Source: JANPPS01 sp965246835
GTDB taxonomy: Bacteria > Pseudomonadota > Alphaproteobacteria > Acetobacterales > Acetobacteraceae
Assembly (NCBI GenBank): GCA_965246835.1
Contig: CBDFFQ010000001.1
Span: 62,001-126,000, forward strand
Direction of reading: 5' to 3'
Length of the DNA: 64,000 nucleotides
Below, one piece after another: positions 44,200 to 53,204 of this stretch; the first letter of the stretch is position 1; every line of letters starts with the position of its first letter. Under the pieces are notes generated by a model that was given only the letters and a program-made list of their open reading frames with translations, was not told the DNA's origin and made no database searches. The position numbers were made by a program, and so were the translations under genes.

Positions 44200-45924
44200 T
44201 TGACGGAAAGCACCACCGCACCGGCGGACGACATCACGCATGCCGAGGCCGAGGCACGGGATCCCGTGCCCGAATCCGGCCTCGATATGGACGCGGCCTA
44301 CCCCGAGCGTCCCGACGAGGATGAGGAAGAAAACGGCTTCGCCGAGCTGGGCCTGTCGGCCGAGATCGTGCGCGCGGTCGCCGAGAAGGGATATCGCATC
44401 CCGACCCCGATCCAGGCACAGGCGATCCCCGCCGTGTTCATGGGCCGCGACGTGCTGGGCTGCGCGCAGACCGGCACCGGCAAGACCGCGAGCTTCGTGC
44501 TGCCGCTGATGGATATCCTGTCCGGCTCCCGCGCCCGGGCCCGCATGCCGCGCAGCCTGATCCTGGAGCCCACGCGGGAGCTCGCGCTGCAGGTGGCGGA
44601 GAATTTCATCGAGTACGGCAAATACCAGAAACTGAACCACGCGCTCCTGATCGGCGGCGAGAGCCTGTCCGACCAGAAGGAGGCGCTGATGAAGGGCGTG
44701 GACGTCCTGATCGCGACGCCGGGCCGGCTGATGGATCTGTTCGACCGTGGCGGATTGTTGCTGACCGACACCAAGATCCTGGTGATCGACGAGGCCGATC
44801 GCATGCTCGACATGGGCTTCATCCCGGACGTCGAGAAGATCGTGGGCTTCCTGCCCAAGACGAGGCAGACCCTGTTCTTCAGCGCCACCATGGCGCCCGA
44901 AATCCGTCGCCTGGCCGACGCCTTCCTGCAGAACCCGAAGGAGATCACCGTCAGCCGGCCCGCGAGCGTCGCGACCACGATCGTGGCCGGGCTCGCGGTG
45001 GTGGATGACCTCGACAAGCGCGAGGCGCTGCGCCGCATGATCCGGACGGAGGACGTGCAGAACGCGCTGATCTTCTGCAACCGCAAGCGCGACGTGGATA
45101 TCCTGTATAAGTCGCTGAAGCGCCACGGCCTCAGTGTCGGCTCGCTACATGGCGACATGAGCCAGCCCGAGCGGTTCGCGACGTTGACCAAGTTCAAGGC
45201 GAACGAGATCCGGTTGCTGGTCTGTTCGGACGTGGCGGCCCGCGGCCTGGACATCGGCGGCCTCAGCCATGTGTTCAATTTCGATGTGCCGATCCATGCC
45301 GAGGATTACGTGCACCGCATCGGCCGCACCGGCCGCGCCGGCATGATCGGCCACGCCTTCACCCTCGCCACCCCCGATGACCGCGGTTTCGTGGACGCGA
45401 TCGAGAAGCTGGTGGGCGCCCCCATCCCGCGCATCGCGGTGGACGGCATGGAGGAGGTCGCGTTCCCCGAGGATGACGGCAAGCGCCGCCGGGGCCGCGG
45501 CCGGGGCACGAAGGCGACGCCGAAAGCGCGCGAACCGCGCCGCTCTGCCGAGCCGGCGCCGCCGGTCGAAGCCGGGGCCGCCGACGAGCCGCCACGCACA
45601 CCCAAGCCCCGCCGCAGCCGGGCCAAGAAGCCGGTCGAGGCGATCGAGGCCGCCAGCGATGCCCCGGCGATGGATGCGGCCCCTGCGGAGCCGCGCCGTG
45701 CCCCCCGCGCCGAAGCCCGGCCCGCGCCGCAACGGGAGGAGCCCCGGTTCGAGCCGCGTCCCGAGCCGCGCTTCGATCGCAGCCGCCCACGTGACCCCCG
45801 CCGCCGCGATGACGATCTCGGCCCCGCCATCGTCGGTTTCGGCGATGACGTGCCCGCCTTCATGACGCTACGCTTGCGCAGCGCCAGGCCCGCCGCACAT
45901 CAGGCGGCAGCCGACCAAGAATAG
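44200..45924 (+). CDS. DEAD-box RNA helicase with basic tail
   Basis: The protein has about 574 residues. The start is uncertain: TTG at 44200, TTG at 44095 or ATG at 44287. After an acidic N-terminal segment come the Q motif GLSAEIVRAVAEKGYRIPTPIQ, AQTGTGKT, PTRELALQ, TPGRLMDL, VIDEADRMLDMGF (DEAD), FSATM and HRIGRTGRAG. Residues beyond about 415 are disordered and rich in Arg, Pro, Ala and Glu, typical of RNA-binding tails in cold-adapted RhlE/RhlB helicases. Probably acts in ribosome assembly or mRNA decay. The next gene follows in 15 bp. Confidence 0.92.
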   Translation: MTESTTAPADDITHAEAEARDPVPESGLDMDAAYPERPDEDEEENGFAELGLSAEIVRAVAEKGYRIPTPIQAQAIPAVFMGRDVLGCAQTGTGKTASFVLPLMDILSGSRARARMPRSLILEPTRELALQVAENFIEYGKYQKLNHALLIGGESLSDQKEALMKGVDVLIATPGRLMDLFDRGGLLLTDTKILVIDEADRMLDMGFIPDVEKIVGFLPKTRQTLFFSATMAPEIRRLADAFLQNPKEITVSRPASVATTIVAGLAVVDDLDKREALRRMIRTEDVQNALIFCNRKRDVDILYKSLKRHGLSVGSLHGDMSQPERFATLTKFKANEIRLLVCSDVAARGLDIGGLSHVFNFDVPIHAEDYVHRIGRTGRAGMIGHAFTLATPDDRGFVDAIEKLVGAPIPRIAVDGMEEVAFPEDDGKRRRGRGRGTKATPKAREPRRSAEPAPPVEAGAADEPPRTPKPRRSRAKKPVEAIEAASDAPAMDAAPAEPRRAPRAEARPAPQREEPRFEPRPEPRFDRSRPRDPRRRDDDLGPAIVGFGDDVPAFMTLRLRSARPAAHQAAADQE

Positions 45925-45939
45925 CCAGGAGGGTTCCCC

Positions 45940-47160
<1,221 letters not shown>

Positions 47161-47170
47161 CCTCACGAAC

Positions 47171-47204
47171 CCCCTTTCCCTCCGGGAGAGGGTTGGGGTG
47201 AGGG
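47171..47204 (+). repeat. Intergenic inverted repeat (CCCTCCGGGAGAGGG type)
   Basis: Between gcdH and the methyltransferase lies a short palindrome-like run, CCCTTTCCCTCCGGGAGAGGG and flanks. This resembles a common intergenic repeat of many GC-rich proteobacteria. It overlaps the proposed GTG start by a few bases and argues against a longer N-terminus for that gene. Confidence 0.55.
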
Positions 47205-48487
47205 ACACGACAAACCCGCCCGTCACCGCCGAAACGCTGCGTATCACCCGCATGGGCGCCGATGGCGACGGCATCGCCGATCTCCCCGGTGGCGGCGCCG
47301 TCTATCTGCCCGACACCCTCCCCGGCGAACGCGTCCAGCCCGGCATCCTCACCAAGCGCGGCGAAGGCTGGACCGCCCAGGCCACCATCCTCGAACCCTC
47401 GCCGGACCGTGTCCTGCCCCCCTGCCCGCATTTCGGCCCCTGCGGCGGCTGCGTCGTGCAGCACTGGGAGGACGCCCACTACGCGGGCTGGAAAGTGGCG
47501 CAGGTGCAGGACGCCGTGCGCCGCCTCGGCTGGACCGGTGACGCCCCCGATCTCGCCCGCACCCCGCCCGGCGCCCGCCGCCGCATGGATTTCGCCATCA
47601 AGCGCGACGGCCCGGCCATCCGCCTCGGCCTGCATCGCCGCAAGTCCCGCGACATCGTGGACATCCAGGCCTGCCCGATCCTGCACCCGAAGCTGTTTGC
47701 GCTCCTGCAGGCCCTGCGCCCCGTCCTGCAGCGCCTGACGGGCCTGAAACGCGAGGGTGCCGCAATCGTGAACCTGCTGGATTCCGGGCCGGACCTGCTG
47801 CTGCGAACGGACGGCGCGCTGTCCTCCGGGGACCGCACGCTGCTGACGGCACTCGCCAACGCACACGGCCTGCCGCGCATCAGCTGGGCCACCGGTCTGC
47901 AACGCGGCAGCCTCGGCGTGCCGGAGCCGGCCTGCCTGCTGCGGCCTGCCACCACGATGCTGGGCGGCGTGGACACGCACGTGCCGCCGGGCGCGTTCCT
48001 GCAAGCCTCCCGCGAAGGCGAGGCCGCGATCGTCGCCGCCGTGCTCGACTCGCTGCCGCCCCTTGGCGCGAAGGCGAAGGTGATCGAACTCTTCGCCGGC
48101 TGCGGCAGCCTGACGCATGCCATCGCCCAGCGGGCGCGGGTTCAGGCGTTCGAGGGCGATCCCGACGCCTATGCCGCGCTGCGCCGGGCACAGAACCCGC
48201 GCGTGGTCACCACCCAGCGGGACCTCGCCCGGCAGCCGCTGCAATTGGCCGAGTTCGCCGGCGCCGCCGCCGTGGTGCTCGATCCCCCGCATGGCGGCGC
48301 CCTGCTGCAGATGCCGGCGCTGGCGGCCTCCGGTGTGCCGGTCGTGTATGTCAGCTGCAACCCGGCCGCCCTGCTGCGCGATGGCCGCGTGCTGACCAGT
48401 GCCGGTTACCGCGTGCATCGGGTGGCGGCGATCGACCAGTTCCTGTGGTCGGCCCGGGTCGAGAGCGTGGTGGCGTTCCGCAAGTGA
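47198..48487 (+). CDS. 23S rRNA/tRNA m5U methyltransferase (RlmD/TrmA family)
   Basis: The protein has 429 residues from GTG 47198; the open frame to 47150 would translate the repeat. A TRAM-like domain (TLRITRMGADGDGIADLPGG) is followed by a [4Fe-4S] motif CPHFGPCGGC and CPILHP. The SAM domain has VIELFAGCGSLTHAIA, DPPHGG and the catalytic VYVSCNPAALLRD. It methylates uracil C5 in rRNA, as RlmD does. The stop overlaps the GNAT gene by 4 bp. Exact target (U1939 or U747) not determined. Confidence 0.92.
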   Translation: MRDTTNPPVTAETLRITRMGADGDGIADLPGGGAVYLPDTLPGERVQPGILTKRGEGWTAQATILEPSPDRVLPPCPHFGPCGGCVVQHWEDAHYAGWKVAQVQDAVRRLGWTGDAPDLARTPPGARRRMDFAIKRDGPAIRLGLHRRKSRDIVDIQACPILHPKLFALLQALRPVLQRLTGLKREGAAIVNLLDSGPDLLLRTDGALSSGDRTLLTALANAHGLPRISWATGLQRGSLGVPEPACLLRPATTMLGGVDTHVPPGAFLQASREGEAAIVAAVLDSLPPLGAKAKVIELFAGCGSLTHAIAQRARVQAFEGDPDAYAALRRAQNPRVVTTQRDLARQPLQLAEFAGAAAVVLDPPHGGALLQMPALAASGVPVVYVSCNPAALLRDGRVLTSAGYRVHRVAAIDQFLWSARVESVVAFRK

Positions 48488-48930
48488 TCTTTCGGGACGC
48501 GACCGAAACCGACTTGCCGGCGATCGTCCACCTGCTGGCAGATGACCGGTTCGGCGCCGCGCGGGAGCAGGCCACGGACCCGCTGCCATCAGCCTATGCC
48601 GAGGGGTTCCGCCGCATGACGGCCCAAGGCGGCCGCCTGATCGTGGCGGAGGAGGGCGGCGCCGTGATCGCGTGCCTGCAATTCAATGTGCTGCACGGCG
48701 TGCCGCAAATCGGGCAAAGCCGCGCCCAGATCGAGGGCGTGCGCGTCGACTCCACCCGGCGCGGCACCGGGATCGGCCATGCCCTGGTGCAGCACGCGAT
48801 CGCGGCGGCGAAAGCGGCCGGCTGCACCGCCATGCAGCTCACCACCAACGCCGCCCGCACCGATGCACAGCGCTTTTATGCCAGGCTGGGGTTCGTCCCG
48901 AGCCATGTCGGCATGAAGCGGGCGCTATAG
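48484..48930 (+). CDS. GNAT-family N-acetyltransferase
   Basis: The protein has 148 residues from a GTG overlapping the upstream stop. The fold begins VIFRDATETDLPAIVHLLAD and holds the acetyl-CoA motif A: IEGVRVDSTRRGTGIGHALV with RRGTGIG. It ends in DAQRFYARLGFVPSHVGMKR. The substrate is unknown. The gene is followed at once by the tandem repeat array, whose hairpins could end its transcript. Confidence 0.88.
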   Translation: MIFRDATETDLPAIVHLLADDRFGAAREQATDPLPSAYAEGFRRMTAQGGRLIVAEEGGAVIACLQFNVLHGVPQIGQSRAQIEGVRVDSTRRGTGIGHALVQHAIAAAKAAGCTAMQLTTNAARTDAQRFYARLGFVPSHVGMKRAL

Positions 48931-48980
48931 GCTTCCGACCGGCGCCACCCAGCCGCGAACGCCTCAGCTATCCTGTGAGA

Positions 48981-50189
48981 GCGGAAGCCGACTCGCAGCC
49001 ACTCCGCCGCGATGCGCCAGCCGTCCCGTTCGCCCTGAGCTTGTCGAAGGACGGTCGGGCCGATGTCCTTCGACAAGCTCAGGACAAACGGAAGCCGAGA
49101 CACACAGCCACCCCGCCACGACGCGCCAGCCGTCCCGTTAGCCCTGAGCTTGTCGAAGGGCGGTCAGGTCGCAATCCTTCGACAAGCTCAGGACAAACGG
49201 AGGCCGAGACTCACAGCCACCCCGCCACGATGCGTCAGCCGTCCCGTTCGCCCTGAGCTTGTCGAAGGGTGGCCAGGCCGATGTCCTTCGACAAGCTCAG
49301 GACAAACGGAAGCCGAGACTCACACCCACCCCGCCACGACGCGCCAGCCGTCCCGTTCGCCCTGAGCTTGTCGAAGGGTTGCCAGGCCGATGTCCTTCGA
49401 TAAGCTCAGGACAAGCGGAGGCCGAGACACACAGCCACTCCGCCGCGATGCGCCAGCCGCCCCGTTAGCCCTGAGCTTGTCGAAGGGCGGTCAGGCCGAT
49501 GTCCTTCGACAAGCTCAGGACAAGCGGAAGCCGAGACTCAAGGCCACCCCGCCGCGATGCGCCAGCCGTCCCGTTCGCCCTGAGCTTGTCGAAGGGCGGT
49601 CAGGCCGAAGTCCTTCGACAAGCTCAGGACAAACGGAGGCCGAGACTCACAGCCACCCCGCCACGATGCGTCAGCCGTCCCGTTCGCCCTGAGCTTGTCG
49701 AAGGGTGGCCAGGCCGATGTCCTTCGACAAGCTCAGGACAAACGGAAGCCGAGACTCACACCCACCCCGCCACGAGGCGCCAGCCGTCCCGTTCGCCCTG
49801 AGCTTGTCGAAGGGTGGCCAGGCCGATGTCCTTCGACAAGCTCAGGACAAGCGGAAGCCGAGACACACAGCCACTCCGCCGCGATGCGCCAGCCGTCCCG
49901 TTCGCCCTGAGCTTGTCGAAGGGTGGCCAGGCCGACGTCCTTCGACAAGCTCAGGACAAACGGAAGCCGAGACTCACAGCCACCCCGCCACGATGCGTCA
50001 GCCGTCCCGTTCGCCCTGAGCTTGTCGAAGGGTGGCCAGGCCGACGTCCTTCGACAAGCTCAGGACAAGCGGAAGCCGAGACACACAGCCACCCCGCCAC
50101 GATGCGCCAGCCGTCCCGTTCGCCCTGAGCTTGTCGAAGGGCGGTCAGGCCGAGGTCCTTCGACAAGCCGGGACTCACAGCCACCCCGC
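48981..50189. repeat. Tandem array of eleven 109-bp units with inverted repeats
   Basis: The left arm CCTGAGCTTGTCGAAGG recurs with an exact 109-bp period, starting at 49034 and ending with the copy near 50124: eleven copies. In each unit it is followed, after about 17 bp, by its complement CCTTCGACAAGCTCAGG, so the units form 17-bp stems. The 48-50 bp between stems vary by a few bases. The first unit is partial (from about 48981); the last right arm is cut at 50170. The last bases overlap the yeiH 3' end. It lies between convergent genes, where the hairpins could act as bidirectional terminators. Frames across it are not genes. Confidence 0.93.
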
Positions 50190-51263
50190 CCGCTCCACCG
50201 CGACCACGGCCACAAACGTCAGCGCCGCGATCGCCGCCATGCCCGATACCGCGACCGCCAGGGGCCGCCAGCCCATGAGGCGCAGCTTGCGGATGTCGGT
50301 GGACAGGCCCACGCCGGCGAAGGTCAGCAGGAACGCCCAGCGGGACAGCGCGGCCAGGCTGCCGGACTCGGCCTTGGTGAACGCGCCCAGGGTGGCCAAC
50401 AGCGAGATCAGCAGGAAGCCCAGCACGAATTTCGGGAACTTGGCCCACAGGAACGCTGCCTTGTTGCCGATCGCCTGCCCTTCGCCCCGCGCCGCCCAAT
50501 ACAGCGCATAGCCGAGGACCACGAAGCCGATGGTGGCGTTGCGGGTGGTCTTCGCCAGCACGGCGTAGCGCGCGGCCTCGTCCGAGAACAGCGCGCCGGC
50601 CGCCGTCGCCTCCGCCGTATTGTCGACCGCGAGGCCCACCCACAGGCCGAACGCCTGGCTGCTCATGCCCGCCATATGGCCGATCGCCGGGAACACCACC
50701 AGGCTCACGCCACCCAACAACAAGATGGCGGCGATGGCGAGCGAGACGTCTTCGTCCTTCGCCCGGATGGCGCCTTGCGCCGCGATGATGGCCGACACGC
50801 CGCAGATGGAGGAGCCCACGGCCAGCAGGCTCACAAGCTTCGGCCCCAACCCGAATCGGTTGCCGAGCCAGGTCATGACCAGGATCGAGACCGCAAGCTC
50901 GGCCGCCACCAAGAATAGCGACGTGCCGCCCAGGCGCAGCACGTCCCCCAGCAGGAACCGCACGCCGAGCAGCACGATGCCGAGCTTGAGCCAGAACTCG
51001 TAGGTGGCGACGCCGGGCCGGAAGATGCGTGGCACGCCGATCAGGTTGACGATCACCAGCCCATAGAGGATGGCCCACAGCACGTATTCGATGTTGGGCA
51101 GGGGCAGATGGTGGGCACGGCCATACGCGGCGAGCGCCTGCTCCGTCAGCTTGCCCGCATACCCGATCGCCGCCAGCAGCAGGAGGCCGGGAGCCAGGGA
51201 GGCGGCGCGGGCGAGTCCCGCCGGAAGACTGCGGCGCAGCGGATTGGTGAGAACCGCGTCCAT
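50175..51263 (-). CDS. YeiH-family putative sulfate exporter
   Basis: This is a 362-residue membrane protein with about ten hydrophobic helices. It starts MDAVLTNPLRRSLPAG. Family segments: EYVLWAILYGLVIVN, GIVLLGVRF, LLAVGSSICGVSAIIAAQGAI and GLAVDNTAEATAAGALFS. Members are annotated as putative sulfate exporters (Cons_hypoth698/YeiH); the substrate is not firmly known. The final residues ERAGWL are encoded by bases that recur inside the adjacent 109-bp repeats. A 35-residue membrane ORF ends 2 bp before its start. Confidence 0.88.
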   Translation of the reverse strand: MDAVLTNPLRRSLPAGLARAASLAPGLLLLAAIGYAGKLTEQALAAYGRAHHLPLPNIEYVLWAILYGLVIVNLIGVPRIFRPGVATYEFWLKLGIVLLGVRFLLGDVLRLGGTSLFLVAAELAVSILVMTWLGNRFGLGPKLVSLLAVGSSICGVSAIIAAQGAIRAKDEDVSLAIAAILLLGGVSLVVFPAIGHMAGMSSQAFGLWVGLAVDNTAEATAAGALFSDEAARYAVLAKTTRNATIGFVVLGYALYWAARGEGQAIGNKAAFLWAKFPKFVLGFLLISLLATLGAFTKAESGSLAALSRWAFLLTFAGVGLSTDIRKLRLMGWRPLAVAVSGMAAIAALTFVAVVAVERAGWL

Positions 51264-51265
51264 GC

Positions 51266-51373
51266 TCACCACCCCACGAGCGGCAGGACGCCCGATGCCA
51301 CCAGGGCCGCGAGCAACAGGCCGAGACCGGTTGCGGCCCAATCGGTCGTCAGTATGGAAGAAAGCCAGGCCAT
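51266..51373 (-). CDS. 35-residue single-pass membrane peptide
   Basis: A short ORF, MAWLSSILTTDWAATGLGLL and on to VLPLVGW, forms one hydrophobic helix and stops 2 bp before the yeiH ATG, the spacing of coupled genes. It could be a small accessory subunit, as found with some transporters and oxidases, or a leader peptide. There is no strong ribosome site. The evidence is only frame, hydrophobicity and position. Confidence 0.4.
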   Translation of the reverse strand: MAWLSSILTTDWAATGLGLLLAALVASGVLPLVGW

Positions 51374-51609
51374 CGTATCGCACCCCAACCGGAAGATGCT
51401 GACGATATAGAAGAATGTTTTACAGGAATCACGTGTAGCCGCTCAAAAAGGAACGAATTTCTGCCGTCAATCCAATTGCGGCAGAGCTGGTCCCTGTTCG
51501 GCACCTGTAGCGATAGCGGCCTTCGCCCGGTCCGGCGGGTCATCTCGAGCACGGCGGCGGCACGACATCGTCATACGCGTGGATGTCAGAGGGAAAGCCA
51601 TGCAACGGA

Positions 51610-51640
51610 ATCACGGCCCACCCCTTGGGCAGGCCGTGAT
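51610..51640 (-). terminator. Hairpin downstream of mscL
   Basis: Arms ATCACGGCC and GGCCGTGAT (9 bp) enclose an inner CCC-CTT-GGG hairpin, 43 bp after the mscL stop on its transcript. No run of T follows. It is the only structured element seen in the 309 bp between mscL and the mini ORF; nothing else in that stretch looks coding. Confidence 0.4.
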
Positions 51641-51682
51641 CGTAGAAGGCGATCTCCGCCTAAGCGGTGACCGCCATGTGCA

Positions 51683-52132
51683 TCAGGCCCGGGGCGCGAC
51701 CTTCAGCAGGTCACGGATCTCGACCAGGGTCGCTTCTGTCGGGCTCAGCGCGGCCGGCGCCTCGGCCTCCTTGGCCTTGAAGCGGTTCAGCGCCTTCACG
51801 ACCAGGAAGATCACGGCGCTGACGATCAGGAACGAGATCACCGCGTTCAGGAACAGGCCGATATTGAGCGTGACGGCCCCGGCCTTCTGCGCGGCTTCGA
51901 GCGTCGCCTCGTGCGTGCCCTTCAGCGTGATGAACAAATTGCTGAAATCCACACCGCCGAGCAGCAATCCCATGACCGGCGTGATCAGGTCTTTCACTAG
52001 GCTGGTGACGATGGCGGTAAAGGCGGCGCCGATGATGATGCCGACCGCGAGGTCGACCACGTTGCCACGCATGATGAACGCTTGAAATTCGCCCAGCATG
52101 GAAGGCTTCTTAAAACTAACCGCAGGTAACAT
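51683..52132 (-). CDS. mscL: Large-conductance mechanosensitive channel
   Basis: MscL opens under membrane tension to vent solutes on hypo-osmotic shock. The 149-residue form starts at ATG 52132, preceded by GGAGA 8 nt upstream. The usual family start, MLGEFQAFIMRGNVVDLAVG, lies 11 residues later (52099) and remains possible. Helix 1 carries VDLAVGIIIGAAFTAIV, helix 2 LFLNAVISFLIVSAVIFLVV, and the C-terminal helix ends in TEATLVEIRDLL. Length and order are typical. Confidence 0.95.
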   Translation of the reverse strand: MLPAVSFKKPSMLGEFQAFIMRGNVVDLAVGIIIGAAFTAIVTSLVKDLITPVMGLLLGGVDFSNLFITLKGTHEATLEAAQKAGAVTLNIGLFLNAVISFLIVSAVIFLVVKALNRFKAKEAEAPAALSPTEATLVEIRDLLKVAPRA

Positions 52133-52299
52133 GACACAATTCTCCAAAACTTGATCCGACATAACGCAAACGTGAGGTGTTGGGAAGTCGGATGGACGAT
52201 CAAATGTTAATTTCTAATCGTCAACGGGCACGGTTCTTGCTTCCGCCTATGGCTTGCATCGGGCGGCAAGTTTTTGCCGTATAAGCGCTCCGGATCACT

Positions 52300-52320
52300 G
52301 AGGGGTGGCCGGCACCCCTC
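52300..52320 (+). promoter_or_regulatory. Leader hairpin before the DUF1330 gene
   Basis: Perfect 8-bp arms GAGGGGTG and CACCCCTC enclose GCCGG and end 10 nt before the GGAG ribosome site of the next gene. A second small hairpin, GGCAA-GTTT-TTGCC, lies near 52265. The position suggests a leader structure affecting translation or mRNA stability; there is no match to a riboswitch I know. Confidence 0.35.
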
Positions 52321-52340
52321 TATCATTCTGGAGAACCATC

Positions 52341-52631
52341 ATGCCCAAAGCCTACTGGGTCGGCTGCTACCGCTCGATCACCAACCCGGCCGCGCTGGCC
52401 GAGTATGCCAAGCTCGCCGGCCCCGCCATCCAGGCCGGCGGCGGCCGATTCCTGGCCCGCGGCATGCCGGACCAGGTGTTCGAAGCCGGGCAGATCATGC
52501 GGACCGTGCTGATCGAGTTCGACAGCGTGGACCAGGCCGTCGCCACCTATCGAAGCCCGGCCTATACCGCGGCACTCGCCCTCATCGCGGGCGCCGCCGA
52601 GCGGGACGTCAGGATCGTGCCGGGCGCGTAA
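52341..52631 (+). CDS. DUF1330 family protein
   Basis: This 96-residue protein starts MPKAYWVGCYRSITNPAALAEYA, with GGAG upstream. DUF1330 members have a ferredoxin-like alpha/beta fold (dimeric alpha-beta barrel), seen here in YAKLAGPAIQAGGGRFLARG, VLIEFDSVDQAVATYRSPAY and ERDVRIV. Function is unknown for the family. Its 3' end overlaps the convergent peroxidase-like gene by 23 bp. Confidence 0.85.
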   Translation: MPKAYWVGCYRSITNPAALAEYAKLAGPAIQAGGGRFLARGMPDQVFEAGQIMRTVLIEFDSVDQAVATYRSPAYTAALALIAGAAERDVRIVPGA

Positions 52632-53202
52632 CTCGTGAAATGTCGTGATATTCTACGTTCGGCATCATATCGACCGCGTGGGCCACGCGGTTGGTATAAT
52701 TGAAGAATGCCGCGACCTCGGCGATGTCGAAGATGTCCGCGTCCGAGAACCCTTGCTGCCCCAGCCCGTCCCGGTCCGCCGCATTCACCTCATGCGGGGT
52801 GGCCGTAAGCTTCACGGCGAAATCCAGCATCGCGCGCTGCCGGGGTGGCAGTTCGGCCACCCGGTAGTTGAAGGCCAGCATTTCGCCCAGTTGCGGATCG
52901 TCCGACAGTTTTCGCACGGCAGCCCCGTGCGCTACGAGGCAGTAATAGCAGCGGTTCCAGGATGACACCGCGACCGCGATCATCTCCCGCTCGAGCTTGG
53001 TGAGGCCCGACGGCGCCAGCATCAGCTCATCGTAGAGCCGCACGAAGTTGCGCAGCTTCTCGGGCCGCAGCAGCCAGGCGCGCAGCACGTTGGGCACGAA
53101 GCCCAGCTTGTCGCGGCATTTCTGGAAATACGGCACCAGCTCGGGTGGCAACGAGCCTTCGTCGCCCTCGCCGAGCGCGGTCACGTGATCCGGTTGCGGC
53201 AT
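52609..53202 (-). CDS. Peroxidase-related protein (AhpD/CMD fold)
   Basis: This 197-residue protein of the carboxymuconolactone decarboxylase/AhpD group has the redox pair CYYC followed by LVAHGAAVRKL. Also present are LTKLEREMIAVAVSSWNRC, and EVNAADRDGLGQQGFSDADIFDIAEVAAFFNYTNR. This form is annotated as an uncharacterised peroxidase-related enzyme. It reads into the acyl-CoA ligase gene's direction; the ligase ends 2 bp upstream of its start, so the two are likely cotranscribed. Confidence 0.87.
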   Translation of the reverse strand: MPQPDHVTALGEGDEGSLPPELVPYFQKCRDKLGFVPNVLRAWLLRPEKLRNFVRLYDELMLAPSGLTKLEREMIAVAVSSWNRCYYCLVAHGAAVRKLSDDPQLGEMLAFNYRVAELPPRQRAMLDFAVKLTATPHEVNAADRDGLGQQGFSDADIFDIAEVAAFFNYTNRVAHAVDMMPNVEYHDISRVTRPARS

Positions 53203-53204
53203 CC

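Noticed and set aside
49063..50128. Series of overlapping 70-104 residue frames with motifs like MSFDKLRTSGSR and ALSLSKGGQA
   Set aside because: They are translations of the 109-bp repeat, shift frame from unit to unit, and resemble the well-known false ORFs from this repeat type.
48981..50189. CRISPR array
   Set aside because: Repeat unit is 109 bp with near-identical intervening sequence and internal inverted arms; no unique spacers and no cas genes.
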